DNA of 64,000 nucleotides from Marivita sp. (GCF_020055635.1 NZ_JAIPUT010000003.1:111888-175887), one strand, 5' to 3'; counted from the stretch's first letter, positions 17,350-26,332 are shown. Translations and numbers: made by a program. Notes: a model not told the origin generated them from the letters alone.

Positions 17350-19002
17350 ATGCGGCATGATATCTTTTCATCGGAGGCCGCCGATGTGCTGAATGGCAAA
17401 CGAAATGAATTGAAATCTGTTGAAATCGATCTTGGCCCGGCCAGGTTCGACAGCGTCTCCGGTTATCTTTTCGACAAGGACGGGAAGGAACTGGACCTGC
17501 GTCACCAGTCTCGCGAAGTGCTCAAGGTCCTTGCGCGTCATCCCGGGCAGACGGTGTCGCAAGACAGGCTCATCGACCAGGTCTGGTCTGGGCGCAGCGT
17601 ATCGACTGACAGCGTCGCACAATGTATCACGGAAATCCGCCGCGTGCTGGACGACAGGGAAAAGCGCGTGATCGAAACCGTTCCGCGCAAGGGCTACAGG
17701 CTGGTGCTGCCAGTGACCGCGCGCAAGCAAAGCCGCAGGGGCATCGTGATCGCGGTGAGCTTCGTGCTGATTGTCTGTCTTGCGCTGGTCTGGACTCTGT
17801 CATCCTCACCGCCAGCGGCGCGGGCCGCACCGGTCATCGCAGTCCTGCCGTTCGACGACTTCAGCGCAGCACCGCATCAGGGCTACCTGAGCGATGCGAT
17901 CGGAGAAAGCATCATCACCATGCTGGCGCGCTATCCGCAACTGGCGGTGATTTCACGCAACTCAAGCTTTCAGTTTCGCGAATCCGATCTGGGCATCTCG
18001 GAAATTGCCAAGAGGCTCGGGGCCGACTTCGTGCTCGAGGGCAGTCAGCAATATGATGGATCGCGATTGCGCATTACGGCGCAGTTGATTGACGGCGCAT
18101 CGGAGACCCATCTTTGGGCGGACGAGGTGGACGTCCCGTTGGACGCCTTGCTGGAAGCGAACAGCCAGATCAGCGGAAAGATCGCCAATGCGGTGGGTTT
18201 CACTGTCATTGATACGGCCGAGGCGCGCATGACGGCGGACGATGTCAGCGCGCTGATGATCGGAAACGCTGCGCAAAGCCGGATCATGCGAAGTTTCACC
18301 CGCGAAAACCTGATGAAGAACCTTGAAGAACAGGAACAATCCATTCGGGACTACCCTGAGTCCGCCTGGGGTCATCTCGGCCAGGCATTGTCGCTGCGCA
18401 TCGGATTGCGCTACGGCTGGATCGATGGCGACGAAGCCGCGATCCGCAAGCGCATGAACGACCTTGCGCGCCGGGGTGTCGAGCTCGACCCGAACAATTA
18501 CATGGCCTATCACGCTCTCGGTCGCGTCCTGATCCACAACCGCGACGTTGAGGCAGCGATCGGCGCATTCCGGCGCGGTGTGGACCTGAACCCGTCGTCG
18601 TCGCTTGTGACCATGGGCCTGGCCGACGCGCTGGTCTATGTCGGCAAGACGGACGAGGCACTTGAGGTGATCGCCAGGCTGGAGCGTATCGACCCGCTGT
18701 ACGGCTTTGGTCTGACATGGGCCAAATCCTCGGCCCTTTGGCAAGCCGGAGAGTGCAAACAGGCCCTCGATGCCTTTCAGGCGACCCCCTCGATGCCGGT
18801 CGCGGCCTACAAGGAGCTCGCCGCGATTCATCACTGCCTTGGCAACCAGGAAAAGGCGACCACGGCAATGCAGGACTACCTTGCGGAAAATCCAACCTGG
18901 ACCTTGTCCCGGGAGCGGGAAATCAACACAGGAATGTGGACAGCTCCGGGTGCCCTGGAACGTTGGCTCAATGCGCTCGAACTTGCGGGCATGCCGAATT
19001 GA
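17350..19002 (+). CDS. CadC-like membrane-anchored winged-helix regulator with TPR output
   Basis: 550 residues. Residues 35-120 form an OmpR/PhoB-type winged helix (LDLRHQSREVLKVLARHPGQ; the recognition region VSTDSVAQCITEIRRVLDD; the closing hairpin IETVPRKGYRL). One transmembrane helix lies at about 131-150 (GIVIAVSFVLIVCLALVWTL). Beyond it is a TolB-like domain starting PVIAVLPFDDFS (161-172), then TPR-like repeats around LDPNNYMAYHALGRVLIHNRD. The membrane topology means signals in the periplasm could act on DNA without a phosphorelay, as in CadC. It is divergent from the exported TPR protein, a likely target. Confidence 0.82.
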   Translation: MRHDIFSSEAADVLNGKRNELKSVEIDLGPARFDSVSGYLFDKDGKELDLRHQSREVLKVLARHPGQTVSQDRLIDQVWSGRSVSTDSVAQCITEIRRVLDDREKRVIETVPRKGYRLVLPVTARKQSRRGIVIAVSFVLIVCLALVWTLSSSPPAARAAPVIAVLPFDDFSAAPHQGYLSDAIGESIITMLARYPQLAVISRNSSFQFRESDLGISEIAKRLGADFVLEGSQQYDGSRLRITAQLIDGASETHLWADEVDVPLDALLEANSQISGKIANAVGFTVIDTAEARMTADDVSALMIGNAAQSRIMRSFTRENLMKNLEEQEQSIRDYPESAWGHLGQALSLRIGLRYGWIDGDEAAIRKRMNDLARRGVELDPNNYMAYHALGRVLIHNRDVEAAIGAFRRGVDLNPSSSLVTMGLADALVYVGKTDEALEVIARLERIDPLYGFGLTWAKSSALWQAGECKQALDAFQATPSMPVAAYKELAAIHHCLGNQEKATTAMQDYLAENPTWTLSREREINTGMWTAPGALERWLNALELAGMPN

Positions 19003-19289
19003 GGCGCCACAGGCAGAGCAGCTTTGAGTGTTGGAAGCTGTTTTGCCGGCTATCGACACTGAAACATGCAAAGCAGACTTAAAAAACGTGCACTGAGTTC
19101 ACGCTTTTCTGCTTAGCCGGGCCCGCTTCAAGCCCCTCGGCAACGTGTGCCGATGCGCATCGGTGCCGTACCAAGGGCAGGCGTGGAGAGGGTAACGGCG
19201 CACGGCCCGGACCCTTTTCGCCGCGAGGCAATTCCGGAACTTGTTGTGGCGAGCCAGCGTTGTTGCAGGCGAACGGATAGGACGCTTTC

Positions 19290-19736
19290 ATGCTACGCTC
19301 GATCCTGATGGGCCTTGTCGCTGGCCAGCGCTCGATGGCCCCACTTGCTGCATTGGCTGGTGCCGCACGTCTGGGCACGCTCCTGCACGACAATCCCGAG
19401 ACGCGACTGATGGGTCGCCCTCTGGTCGCGGCAGGCGGAGTGGCGATGGCGGCGGCGGAAATGGCGGGCGACAAGATGAAGACCGCTCCCGACCGCACGG
19501 TTTTCCTTGGTCTGGTTGCAAGAACCGTGACTGGCGGCTTCGCAGGCGCGGCCCTCGCTCCGCCACGGCGCCAGTTCGAAGGGGCGGCGCTCGGAGTCGG
19601 GGCTGCGATAGCTTCGTCATACTGCGGACTTGCAACTCGAAAACGGGCAATGCAGCACGCGAACCAGACAACCTCCGGCTTCATCGAGGATGCCCTCGTC
19701 CTCTCGGCAGCATTCGCGATCGCAAACGCGAGGTAA
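19290..19736 (+). CDS. DUF4126-like small membrane protein
   Basis: 148 residues, alanine/glycine-rich with several weakly hydrophobic segments. The N-terminus LRSILMGLVAGQRSMAPLAALAGAA and the internal DRTVFLGLVARTVTGGFAGAALA match DUF4126-type proteins of unknown function. Preceded by a 287-base gap after the regulator gene and followed by 451 bases without a gene. The ATG at 19290 is the only sensible start. Function not known. Confidence 0.65.
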   Translation: MLRSILMGLVAGQRSMAPLAALAGAARLGTLLHDNPETRLMGRPLVAAGGVAMAAAEMAGDKMKTAPDRTVFLGLVARTVTGGFAGAALAPPRRQFEGAALGVGAAIASSYCGLATRKRAMQHANQTTSGFIEDALVLSAAFAIANAR

Positions 19737-20187
19737 AGATCGGCCCAAGCGGTTGCCTCCTATTAGCCCGGATCGAGATCTGTCCGTGCTGGGTGACTGA
19801 CTCAGACCACGTCCACCAGCGTTCCACCGGCGTCTGCCCGGCCCCGCACACTTTGTCTTTGGTCAAGTGCGGACGTCGGCAGTGAGACTCAACGGCAAGA
19901 GTCGCAGCTGGAACGTTTTTCGCCCAGCGCGAGTGCCGCCACGTTTCGAAGACGCCATCATGCGGTCGCCAGAGCGGCGCTTCCAGCACTGGCAGGGTCC
20001 ACCTCGTCCGGGACTTGGCGATGACAGCTTGCGATGATCTTGCAGGCATTGGCAATTCTGATCGGAAGCCTGACCGCGTCGTGGAGCGAAAACGCTTCGA
20101 ATTCGTTTACGGAGCGTATCTTACGCCGCTTTCTTTTGTCGGCTGAGTGCCAATCCGCTTCAACCTTCATAAAAAGGACCTTCGACC
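19737..20187. other. Gene-free stretch upstream of the GST gene
   Basis: 451 bases. Open frames on both strands are short and their products resemble nothing recognised. The last 30 bases contain the AAAAAGGA ribosome-binding site of the GST gene. The composition is slightly less GC-rich than neighbouring genes, and the stretch may be remains of lost genes. Confidence 0.4.
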
Positions 20188-20865
20188 ATGTCAGACTTCA
20201 CCCTCTACTACTGGCCAATTCCGTTTCGTGGCGAGTTCGTCCGGGCGCTCCTCGCCCATGCTGGTGCAACGGTCGACGAGCCCGACAGCGACGCGGTCGT
20301 CGCGATGATGGAGAGGGACCCGCGCGATCAGCCGGTCCCCCACATGGCACCGCCGATGCTGGTGGACAACGCGTCCGGCCAGGCGATCGCCGAGATGCCG
20401 GCGATCTGCCTGTGGCTGGGCGAGCGGTTTGGCCTGATGCCGATCGACCCGCATCCGAGGGCGCTCGCGCTGAAGATCATAAACGACGCCAACGATGTCC
20501 TGGACGAAATGACGCTCGATGGCGGAAAGGCGATGTGGACGCCCAAATCCTGGGCCGACTACCTTCCGCGCCTGCGCCGCTGGATGACGATCTGGGAGGC
20601 GACGGTGGAGCAAGATCTCCTTTCCGCAAACCAGGGTGACTTGGGAACAATCGCGACCGCAACTCTGTGGGGGGCGATGACAGAGCGACTGCCCCAACTT
20701 CTCCCACTTCTTCGCGAAGAGGCTCCGAGTGTCGTCAGGCTTGCGGAACAGGCCCGGTCGCAAGGCGCGCTTGCCGCCCAGGCCGAGGAGAGCCGGAAGC
20801 GCTTCGGCAACGCCTGGTGCGGTGGTGAGATCGAAAAGTCATTGCGCCAGGTGGTGCAAGATTGA
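20188..20865 (+). CDS. Glutathione S-transferase family protein
   Basis: 225 residues. The thioredoxin-like N-terminal domain starts FTLYYWPIPFRGEFVRALLAHAG, with the cis-proline segment MAPPMLVD and the glutathione-contacting AIAEMPAICLWLGERFG near residue 70. The all-helical C-terminal domain follows. No assigned substrate. The gene stands alone between two gene-free stretches, with AAAAAGGA about 10 bases before the ATG. Confidence 0.8.
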   Translation: MSDFTLYYWPIPFRGEFVRALLAHAGATVDEPDSDAVVAMMERDPRDQPVPHMAPPMLVDNASGQAIAEMPAICLWLGERFGLMPIDPHPRALALKIINDANDVLDEMTLDGGKAMWTPKSWADYLPRLRRWMTIWEATVEQDLLSANQGDLGTIATATLWGAMTERLPQLLPLLREEAPSVVRLAEQARSQGALAAQAEESRKRFGNAWCGGEIEKSLRQVVQD

Positions 20866-21248
20866 CCGACGCGCGAAAGGGCTGCGGTGTGCCACCCCTG
20901 CGCTTCGTGGCGCAGAGAGCGATCCAGAAGTTCAGTGCCCGTTGCCGGCCATCGACCTACCGGTATCGTGACGCGACGAACCACTAAGCTTTTCTGCAGC
21001 GTCTGCTCAAGTCGACTTTCGCGGGACCGGCAGACCTCGGGTCATCAAGCTGGAAGGCCGTGACTGACCGGCAGCAGAATCCTGCACATCTTGATCCGCT
21101 CCGATGCGGATTTTTAAGGTGCCGCGAATGGCAGGTTCGACGGGGCGCACCGCAGCGTGGCGAGGTCCCGACGAGTGACTGCAACGGGCCGATTCTTGTT
21201 GAAAAGCGCGCGGCACCTTGTTTCGATTAGAAGTCCAGGAGGGCACTA
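20866..21248. other. Gene-free stretch between GST and SDR genes
   Basis: 383 bases between convergent genes. No coding frame, RNA gene or terminator with a T run was recognised. A short hairpin-like ATCCGCTCCGATGCGGAT (about 21096-21113) followed by TTTTT could be a weak terminator on the plus strand, although its stem is interrupted. Part of the low-coding-density stretch from 19.0 to 22.9 kb. Confidence 0.35.
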
Positions 21249-22133
21249 TCACTGCAATACATCCCGCCAGGAGTGCTTCGGCTGAAACGCAACCATCTTT
21301 TTCGCCTTCTTGTTGGAAAAGAATGTCTCGTCCGTGCCCATCTCACCGCGGACTTCGACACCCTGGTAGAACCGTTCGATCACCTCTTCCGAGGCAATAC
21401 CGACTGACATGTCGTCGTTTGACACGTTGAATACCTGGTAGCCCAGCCCATCAGTTATCAGACAGCAATCCACCATGTGTCCCAAGTCGCGGGCGTCGAT
21501 ATACGCAAAGATGTTGCGGCGGCGGAGCGCGGGATTTTCCATGAATGCCGGAAAATTCTCAGCATATTCTTCCGGCTCGATAACGTTGTTGATCCGCAAT
21601 CCGTAAATGTCAGCGCCGGTCCGAGCCTGAAAGGACCGGGCGGTCATCTCGTTGCAGACCTTCGACATGGCGTAGCTGTCATGGGGCACAGTCGGATGGG
21701 TTTCATCAATCGGCACGAAATCCGGTTTCAACTCTCCTTCGGCAAAGCACACGCCATAGGTCGTCTCCGAGCTTGCAAAGATGATTTTTGGAACACCCAG
21801 CTTCACGGCCGCCTCGATCACGTTGTAGGTGGTCAACGTGTTTTGCCGAAAGCACTCCCCATCAGTGCCGATCATGACGCGGGGGATCGCAGCGAAATGC
21901 ACGACCGCGTCATAGGTTGGAACACCGGTGCCCGCGTCCAGCTCGGAGCCTTCGACGAACTGGGACATGGCCCCGATGACTTGGCCCGCGTCGCAAAGGT
22001 CAACCAGCAGCTCGGGACAATCCAGACCTGAAGGGGTTTGGTCCACATTCACCACGTGGTGGCCTTGCGCCTGCAAATGCCGGATCGCCCACTTGCCCGC
22101 CTTGCCGCTACCGCCTGTAAAGAAAACCCGCAT
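21249..22133 (-). CDS. NAD(P)-dependent epimerase/dehydratase (extended SDR)
   Basis: 295 residues. Nucleotide-binding VFFTGGSGKAGKWAIRHL at the N-terminus, the acidic residue VNVD after strand 2, AVVHFAAIPR, the catalytic SSETTYG and the YxxxK motif as DSYAMSKVCNEM. Extended SDRs of this type act on nucleotide sugars or sugar acids; the substrate is not evident. ATG 22133 with GGAGG just upstream is preferred to an in-frame TTG. It converges on the GST gene and is followed upstream by insertion-sequence debris. Confidence 0.8.
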   Translation of the reverse strand: MRVFFTGGSGKAGKWAIRHLQAQGHHVVNVDQTPSGLDCPELLVDLCDAGQVIGAMSQFVEGSELDAGTGVPTYDAVVHFAAIPRVMIGTDGECFRQNTLTTYNVIEAAVKLGVPKIIFASSETTYGVCFAEGELKPDFVPIDETHPTVPHDSYAMSKVCNEMTARSFQARTGADIYGLRINNVIEPEEYAENFPAFMENPALRRRNIFAYIDARDLGHMVDCCLITDGLGYQVFNVSNDDMSVGIASEEVIERFYQGVEVRGEMGTDETFFSNKKAKKMVAFQPKHSWRDVLQ

Positions 22134-22349
22134 CTCGCCCTCCAATTTTCAGCACCTTTGTGCCATTCAGATTTGAGGTTAATGATGGCCCACCAAAAGC
22201 TCGAAGAGCAAGGCATTGCAGAGCAATGACCGGCCATCGGATCAATTTCTTGTCCGAGATAGGCGGTGTCTGGGTCCGAGCATAACTGGTGACCCTCAGA
22301 AAACTCGACCCGCGTATCAACGAGAAAAAGCAGCCAAGAATGCGATGCT

Positions 22350-22704
22350 TTGATGAGACAGCGTGGCCGCCTGATCGGTCGCACCAAGGGCGGCATGACC
22401 ACCAAGCTGCACGCCATCTGCGACAGTCAAGGGAGGCCGTTCAGCTTTTTCGTCACCGCTGGACAGGAAAGCGACTACATCGGTGCGCGGGCGCTGCCGA
22501 GCAGCTTGCCAGACGTCAAATGGGGGCTCCGAGACAGGGGGTACGACGCCGCCTGGTTCCGAGAAGCGTTGATACAAACGGCGCAACCGCATCGAGATCA
22601 TGTTTGGCAGGCTCAAGGATTGGAGGCGCGTGGCGACACGCCATGACGGCTGTCCAAAGGCCTTCCTTTCAGCCATCGCCCCCGCTGCAGGCGTCATTTA
22701 CTGA
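22350..22704 (+). pseudogene. Broken IS5-family (IS427-type) transposase remnant
   Basis: The piece GRTKGGMTTKLHAICDSQGRPFSFFVTAGQ...DRGYDAAWFREAL, in the frame starting at 22350, is IS5-type transposase including the second catalytic aspartate. From 22579 the homology continues in a different frame: RRNRIEIMFGRLKDWRRVAT (with the catalytic glutamate) to a stop at 22702-22704. About 25 residues that normally join the two parts are missing and the frame changes, and the N-terminal third with the first aspartate is absent. It is therefore a dead fragment, evidence of past transposition next to a tRNA gene. Confidence 0.8.
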
Positions 22705-22866
22705 TGATGATGAATCCTGACCCAAAGTCACCCGACACTCTTCTGATGAAGTAGAAAATCCCGTCCTTGCTAAAGGTATACCGTGCTGATTTGTTCTCCG
22801 ACATGTTCGACGCCTCGGCTAGCTCCGTGAAAAAGCCGATGCAAATCAGTATATTGTACGGATTTT

Positions 22867-22952
<86 letters not shown>

Positions 22953-23103
22953 AGGTGTCGTGAGGCTGGCGTTTAATCCTGTCCCGGATGGGTGTCAACG
23001 GAGTTTTTTGGGCGCGTGCACATCCCTTTGCGGCAATCCAACACCTTGCTCGCGGGGGGCGACGGAGATAGAGGTCTAGCAGGCACTGACCGGGAGCATT
23101 CAC

Positions 23104-24084
23104 ATGTCCAAACTCGTCACCATTTACGGCGGCTCGGGGTTTGTCGGGCGCTATATCGCGCGACGGATGGCCAAGGAAGGTTGGCGCGTTCGTGTCGCTG
23201 TGCGACGCCCGAACGAGGCGATTTTTGTCAAACCCTACGGGGTGGTCGGGCAGGTCGAACCGATCCTCTGCAACATCCGCGATGATGCCAGCGTGCGCGC
23301 AGCGATGCAAGGAGCCGATGCGGTGGTCAACTGCGTCGGAGTTCTGGCAGAGTCCGGCAAGAACACGTTCGAGGCAGTTCAGGCCGAAGGCGCGGGGCGT
23401 GTTGCACGGCTGGCGGCCGAAGCCGGAATCGCCACGATGGTGCAGATATCGGCCATCGGGGCGGACACGACCGGCGACAGCGCTTACCAGCGCACCAAGG
23501 CCAAGGGCGAATCGGCGGTACTGGAACATATGCCCAATGCTGTGATCTTGCGCCCGTCCATCGTGTTCGGACCGGAAGACGCGTTCTTCAACCGCTTCGC
23601 GGACATGACGCGTTTCGGCCCGGTCCTGCCTGTCGTCGGCGCGGACACCAGATTTCAGCCCGTCTACGCGGATGACATCGCCAAGGCCGCTTGCCTGGCG
23701 ATCATCGGCAAGGCCACGCCCGGGATCTACGAGTTGGGCGGGCCCGACGTGAACACGTTCCGCGAACTGATGCAGCACATGCTCAAGGTCATCCGTCGTC
23801 GTCGCCTAATCGTGAACATTCCATTCCCGGTCGCAACCCTCATGGGCGCGCTGTTCGACCTTGCGAACACCATAAGCTTCGGCCTGATCCCTGCGGCGAT
23901 CACCCGCGATCAGGTCAAGAACCTGCGCACCGACAACGTGGTTTCTGACGGGGTAAAGACTTTCGCGGACCTCGGAATCAAACCTGTCGCGTTGGAAGCC
24001 GTGCTGCCGGATTACCTGTGGCGCTTTCGTCCTTCGGGGCAATATTCCGAAGTCAAGGAAAGCGCAAAGAACCTGCGCGCCTGA
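23104..24084 (+). CDS. NAD(P)H-binding protein, complex I NDUFA9-like
   Basis: 326 residues with an atypical SDR fold. The Rossmann motif VTIYGGSGFVGRYIARRMA starts at residue 5; VVNCVGVLAESGKNTFEAVQAEG and MVQISAIGADTTGDSAYQRTKAKGE follow, and ILRPSIVFGPEDAFFNRFA closes the core. Alphaproteobacterial proteins of this type resemble the NDUFA9 accessory subunit of respiratory complex I. A structural or assembly role at the membrane is likely, though not shown here. It converges on the DUF6455 genes with a 15-base gap. Confidence 0.82.
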   Translation: MSKLVTIYGGSGFVGRYIARRMAKEGWRVRVAVRRPNEAIFVKPYGVVGQVEPILCNIRDDASVRAAMQGADAVVNCVGVLAESGKNTFEAVQAEGAGRVARLAAEAGIATMVQISAIGADTTGDSAYQRTKAKGESAVLEHMPNAVILRPSIVFGPEDAFFNRFADMTRFGPVLPVVGADTRFQPVYADDIAKAACLAIIGKATPGIYELGGPDVNTFRELMQHMLKVIRRRRLIVNIPFPVATLMGALFDLANTISFGLIPAAITRDQVKNLRTDNVVSDGVKTFADLGIKPVALEAVLPDYLWRFRPSGQYSEVKESAKNLRA

Positions 24085-24099
24085 GCGTCATGGTGCGCC

Positions 24100-24369
24100 T
24101 CATTGTGGGCGCGCCAGCCTTTCCAGCACCTTCGCGTTCGCGCAGCCCGGCGGCGCCGTGGGTGTGATTGTCGCCTGCTCGGCAAGCCAACATGTGCAAG
24201 CCTCGACGAACGCGCATCCACGGCAGGATGTCACCAGCGCGGAATACTCCTGCGCCGAGAGGTGGCCGCTGGCCATCGCTTCGGACAGGTTCACCCCCAT
24301 GACGCGGGCCACGCTTCGCGTCAGCCAGAAGTGCAGTTCAGGGTCACCCAGGATGTCTTTTGGCATCAT
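24100..24369 (-). CDS. DUF6455-family four-cysteine mini-protein (third of three)
   Basis: 89 residues, MMPKDILGDPELHFWLTRSV at the start. Cysteines at 49, 52, 58 and 76 give the pattern C-x2-C-x5-C-x17-C shared with both upstream neighbours (extra Cys60). The short motif C...CWL and the final PPGCANAK are family hallmarks. The start overlaps the stop of the second copy (ATGA), indicating translational coupling. A longer in-frame reading back to 24519 would run across the second copy and is rejected. Function unknown; the cysteine spacing suggests a bound metal or iron-sulfur cluster. Confidence 0.8.
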   Translation of the reverse strand: MMPKDILGDPELHFWLTRSVARVMGVNLSEAMASGHLSAQEYSALVTSCRGCAFVEACTCWLAEQATITPTAPPGCANAKVLERLARPQ

Positions 24370-24659
24370 CTTTGCCTTTCGGACAATTTCTTGAAAATCT
24401 TGGCATTGATACAGTCCATCGGCGGCTGTGCCGAGGACTCGCTCTCGTGCCGGCTCAGCCAGCGTTTGCAACCTTGCGTCCACTGGCACGCCCGGCATCG
24501 CTGGATCATGTCCACCCAAGCTTCGGGCTCCAGGTCTCCGTCGCCGGCGGCCTGAGCCGTGTCGACACCGCAGGTCTTGGCCATCCGCTGCACCAGCCAG
24601 AAATGCACGCCGGTGTCGCCCAGCGGCTTCCAGGGAACGGGTTTTGACGCGCCGGTCAT
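24366..24659 (-). CDS. DUF6455-family four-cysteine mini-protein (second of three)
   Basis: 97 residues, with GVHFWLVQRMAKTCGVD near the N-terminus, cysteines 55, 58, 64 and 83 in C-x2-C-x5-C-x18-C, and the ending CINAKIFKKL. Clearly paralogous to its two neighbours, and both its ends overlap them by four bases. Function unknown. Confidence 0.8.
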   Translation of the reverse strand: MTGASKPVPWKPLGDTGVHFWLVQRMAKTCGVDTAQAAGDGDLEPEAWVDMIQRCRACQWTQGCKRWLSRHESESSAQPPMDCINAKIFKKLSERQR

Positions 24660-24910
24660 TCGGATCTCAGGTCTTGGAACAAACTCACGTTGCGGCAGTA
24701 GTCGGGCAGTCTGATTTCAGGTGCAGTGCTGTCGAGCAGGCATTTGCACGCGTCCGGTTGCGTGCATCCCAGACAGCGGTCGACAGCATGTTCAAATCGA
24801 TCTTCGCTCAGTTCGCCGCGCAGGATCAATTCCTCGAGATCCACGCCTTGGCGGTCGGCCATCCCAAGGACCATCTGCGTGTGTGTTTCGCGCTTGGAGT
24901 CGTAGGACAT
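24656..24910 (-). CDS. DUF6455-family four-cysteine mini-protein (first of three)
   Basis: 84 residues, start MSYDSKRETH. Cysteines 46, 49, 55 and 72 in C-x2-C-x5-C-x16-C, with YCRNVSLFQDL matching the C-terminal block of the other two copies. This copy lacks the HFWL segment near the N-terminus and is the most divergent. It begins 77 bases after the M48 protease gene on the same strand, so all four may form one transcript. An in-frame start five residues upstream is possible. Function unknown. Confidence 0.78.
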   Translation of the reverse strand: MSYDSKRETHTQMVLGMADRQGVDLEELILRGELSEDRFEHAVDRCLGCTQPDACKCLLDSTAPEIRLPDYCRNVSLFQDLRSE

Positions 24911-24987
24911 TACAATGCTCCTCATTGTGCTGTCCCTAGGGTAAGCCGGGATATCCTGTCAGGCTTTGATGCAGGTCAAGGCCCGGG

Positions 24988-25710
24988 TCATAGCCCTTCT
25001 GCCGTGCGTCGCACGATTTCCATCCGGGCGGCGTTGGGCGGATGAGTGCCTAGGAATCGGTTACCCGGATCCGGGATCCTGTTGAAGAACTGCGCTCCGC
25101 GCACGGGATTGTATCCGGAGCGGGCCGTTATCACCGTCCCCAGCCGATCGGCCTCCAGTTCGAATTCCTTTGAATAGGTCCGCGCGCCCAATGAGGCCCC
25201 GATCTGTTCCGCTGACTGCACCACGGTCGCGTCGGCCCCGCCCAGCGCAACGAGACCCGAAAGGATGGTGGCCCCCACATAGGCATTCTGTTGGGTCCGG
25301 GCCAGATGCCCAAGCACGTGATGGGCCGCCTCGTGCCCCATGACAAAGGCCAGTTCATCTGCATTGTCCACCGAGGCGATCAAGGCCAGATTGAACGCCA
25401 GGATCGGACGCCCGGTGCGATCTACGGTCTGAAATGCGTTGGGTGGCTGACCCATCCGGTCATCGACCACGATCTGGAAATCGCAATTCGCGCCTGGCGC
25501 AAGGCGGCGGCATTCGCGTTCGGCGACCGGTTCGACCGTCTGAGCCACGTCCACAAACTGGCGCGCGGCGATCCCGGCCCGGCTGCGCGCTTCCTGTTCG
25601 GACAGACGGGGCTGGTCCGCGCCCGGTCGAGACGGCACCGGCGCCTGCGTCACAGGCGAAACCTCGCAAGCCGTCAGGGCGGCAAAGGCCAGAACAAAAA
25701 GCCAGCGCAT
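24988..25710 (-). CDS. M48-family metalloprotease lipoprotein
   Basis: 240 residues. The N-terminus MRWLFVLAFAALTACEV is a lipoprotein signal with lipobox LTAC, placing it on the periplasmic side of a membrane. The zinc-protease motif is HEAAHH (within FVMGHEAAHHVLGH), with the third-ligand region EFELEADRLG. Architecture matches short BepA/LoiP-like peptidases of the envelope, which degrade or fold outer-membrane proteins. AGGAG lies 8 bases before this ATG; an upstream GTG at 25719 would sit on the ribosome-binding site. Upstream of the DUF6455 trio. Confidence 0.87.
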   Translation of the reverse strand: MRWLFVLAFAALTACEVSPVTQAPVPSRPGADQPRLSEQEARSRAGIAARQFVDVAQTVEPVAERECRRLAPGANCDFQIVVDDRMGQPPNAFQTVDRTGRPILAFNLALIASVDNADELAFVMGHEAAHHVLGHLARTQQNAYVGATILSGLVALGGADATVVQSAEQIGASLGARTYSKEFELEADRLGTVITARSGYNPVRGAQFFNRIPDPGNRFLGTHPPNAARMEIVRRTAEGL

Positions 25711-25841
25711 GTCAGTCACTCCTGCTCATGAAGCCTTGAAAGTAAAACGAACAGGCTGGTTCTGCCAGCCCGGAATTCAGCTCGGTGATTTTCCGCAGAT
25801 GCGTCTTTGCATGAACCGGAGGACCGCGCTACGGTTCCCCC

Positions 25842-26081
25842 ATGTTTAGTATCGAACACGAATTCGACTCGACGGTCGTGACCCTTGTGGACGAGGGCGA
25901 AAGTCCGTTGCAGGAAGACGTCATCGTCAATGGCTTCGAGGAATGCATCACGGTCGAGCAATACGATCCGCGCACCGACAGGGTGAACAGGATCACCTTT
26001 TCAATGTCACAGATGCGCGACCTTGCTGCGGCGATATCGCTGCCCGAAGGCGTCTATTCGCGCGAAGAGACGCCGGGCTAG
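25842..26081 (+). CDS. Small conserved hypothetical protein
   Basis: 79 residues, acidic, starting MFSIEHEFDSTVVTLVDEGE, without membrane segments or known motifs. Its stop overlaps by four bases the stop of the convergent YggU gene. It starts 131 bases from the divergent M48 gene. It looks like a genuine gene because of its codon use and tight packing, but the function is not known. Confidence 0.6.
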   Translation: MFSIEHEFDSTVVTLVDEGESPLQEDVIVNGFEECITVEQYDPRTDRVNRITFSMSQMRDLAAAISLPEGVYSREETPG

Positions 26082-26332
26082 TCCAACCGGATCACCTTGT
26101 CCCGTCCCTTTTGTCCCCGCACCAGGGACAGCCGCGTCTTGGCGACACCCAGCGCCGTCGCGAAAAGCTTGATCACGGCCGCGTTCGCCTGCCCGTCTGA
26201 TGCCGGCGCCGTGACGCTGATCTTGATTGTCTCGCCGTCCGTCTCCAGTTTGTCGGCGCGCGCGTTGGGTGTCACTCGAATGGTAAAGACCGTTCCGGTA
26301 GTGGCGAGATGCGCATGACTGTTCTTTGACAT
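26078..26332 (-). CDS. DUF167/YggU family protein
   Basis: 84 residues with the family core FTIRVTPNARADKLE, ISVTAPASDGQANAAVIKLFATALGV and LSLVRGQKGRDKVIRL. YggU-type proteins are widespread and of uncertain role. Divergent from the nitroreductase gene and convergent with the small gene before it. Confidence 0.85.
   Translation of the reverse strand: MSKNSHAHLATTGTVFTIRVTPNARADKLETDGETIKISVTAPASDGQANAAVIKLFATALGVAKTRLSLVRGQKGRDKVIRLD

Noticed and set aside
20034..20639. 201-residue plus-strand frame ahead of and overlapping the GST gene
   Set aside because: Its second half is the GST gene in another frame and the first 50 residues resemble nothing known.
24370..24519. N-terminal extension of the third DUF6455 protein
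   Set aside because: Those 50 codons lie within the second copy in another frame; the ATGA overlap start matches the paralogues.
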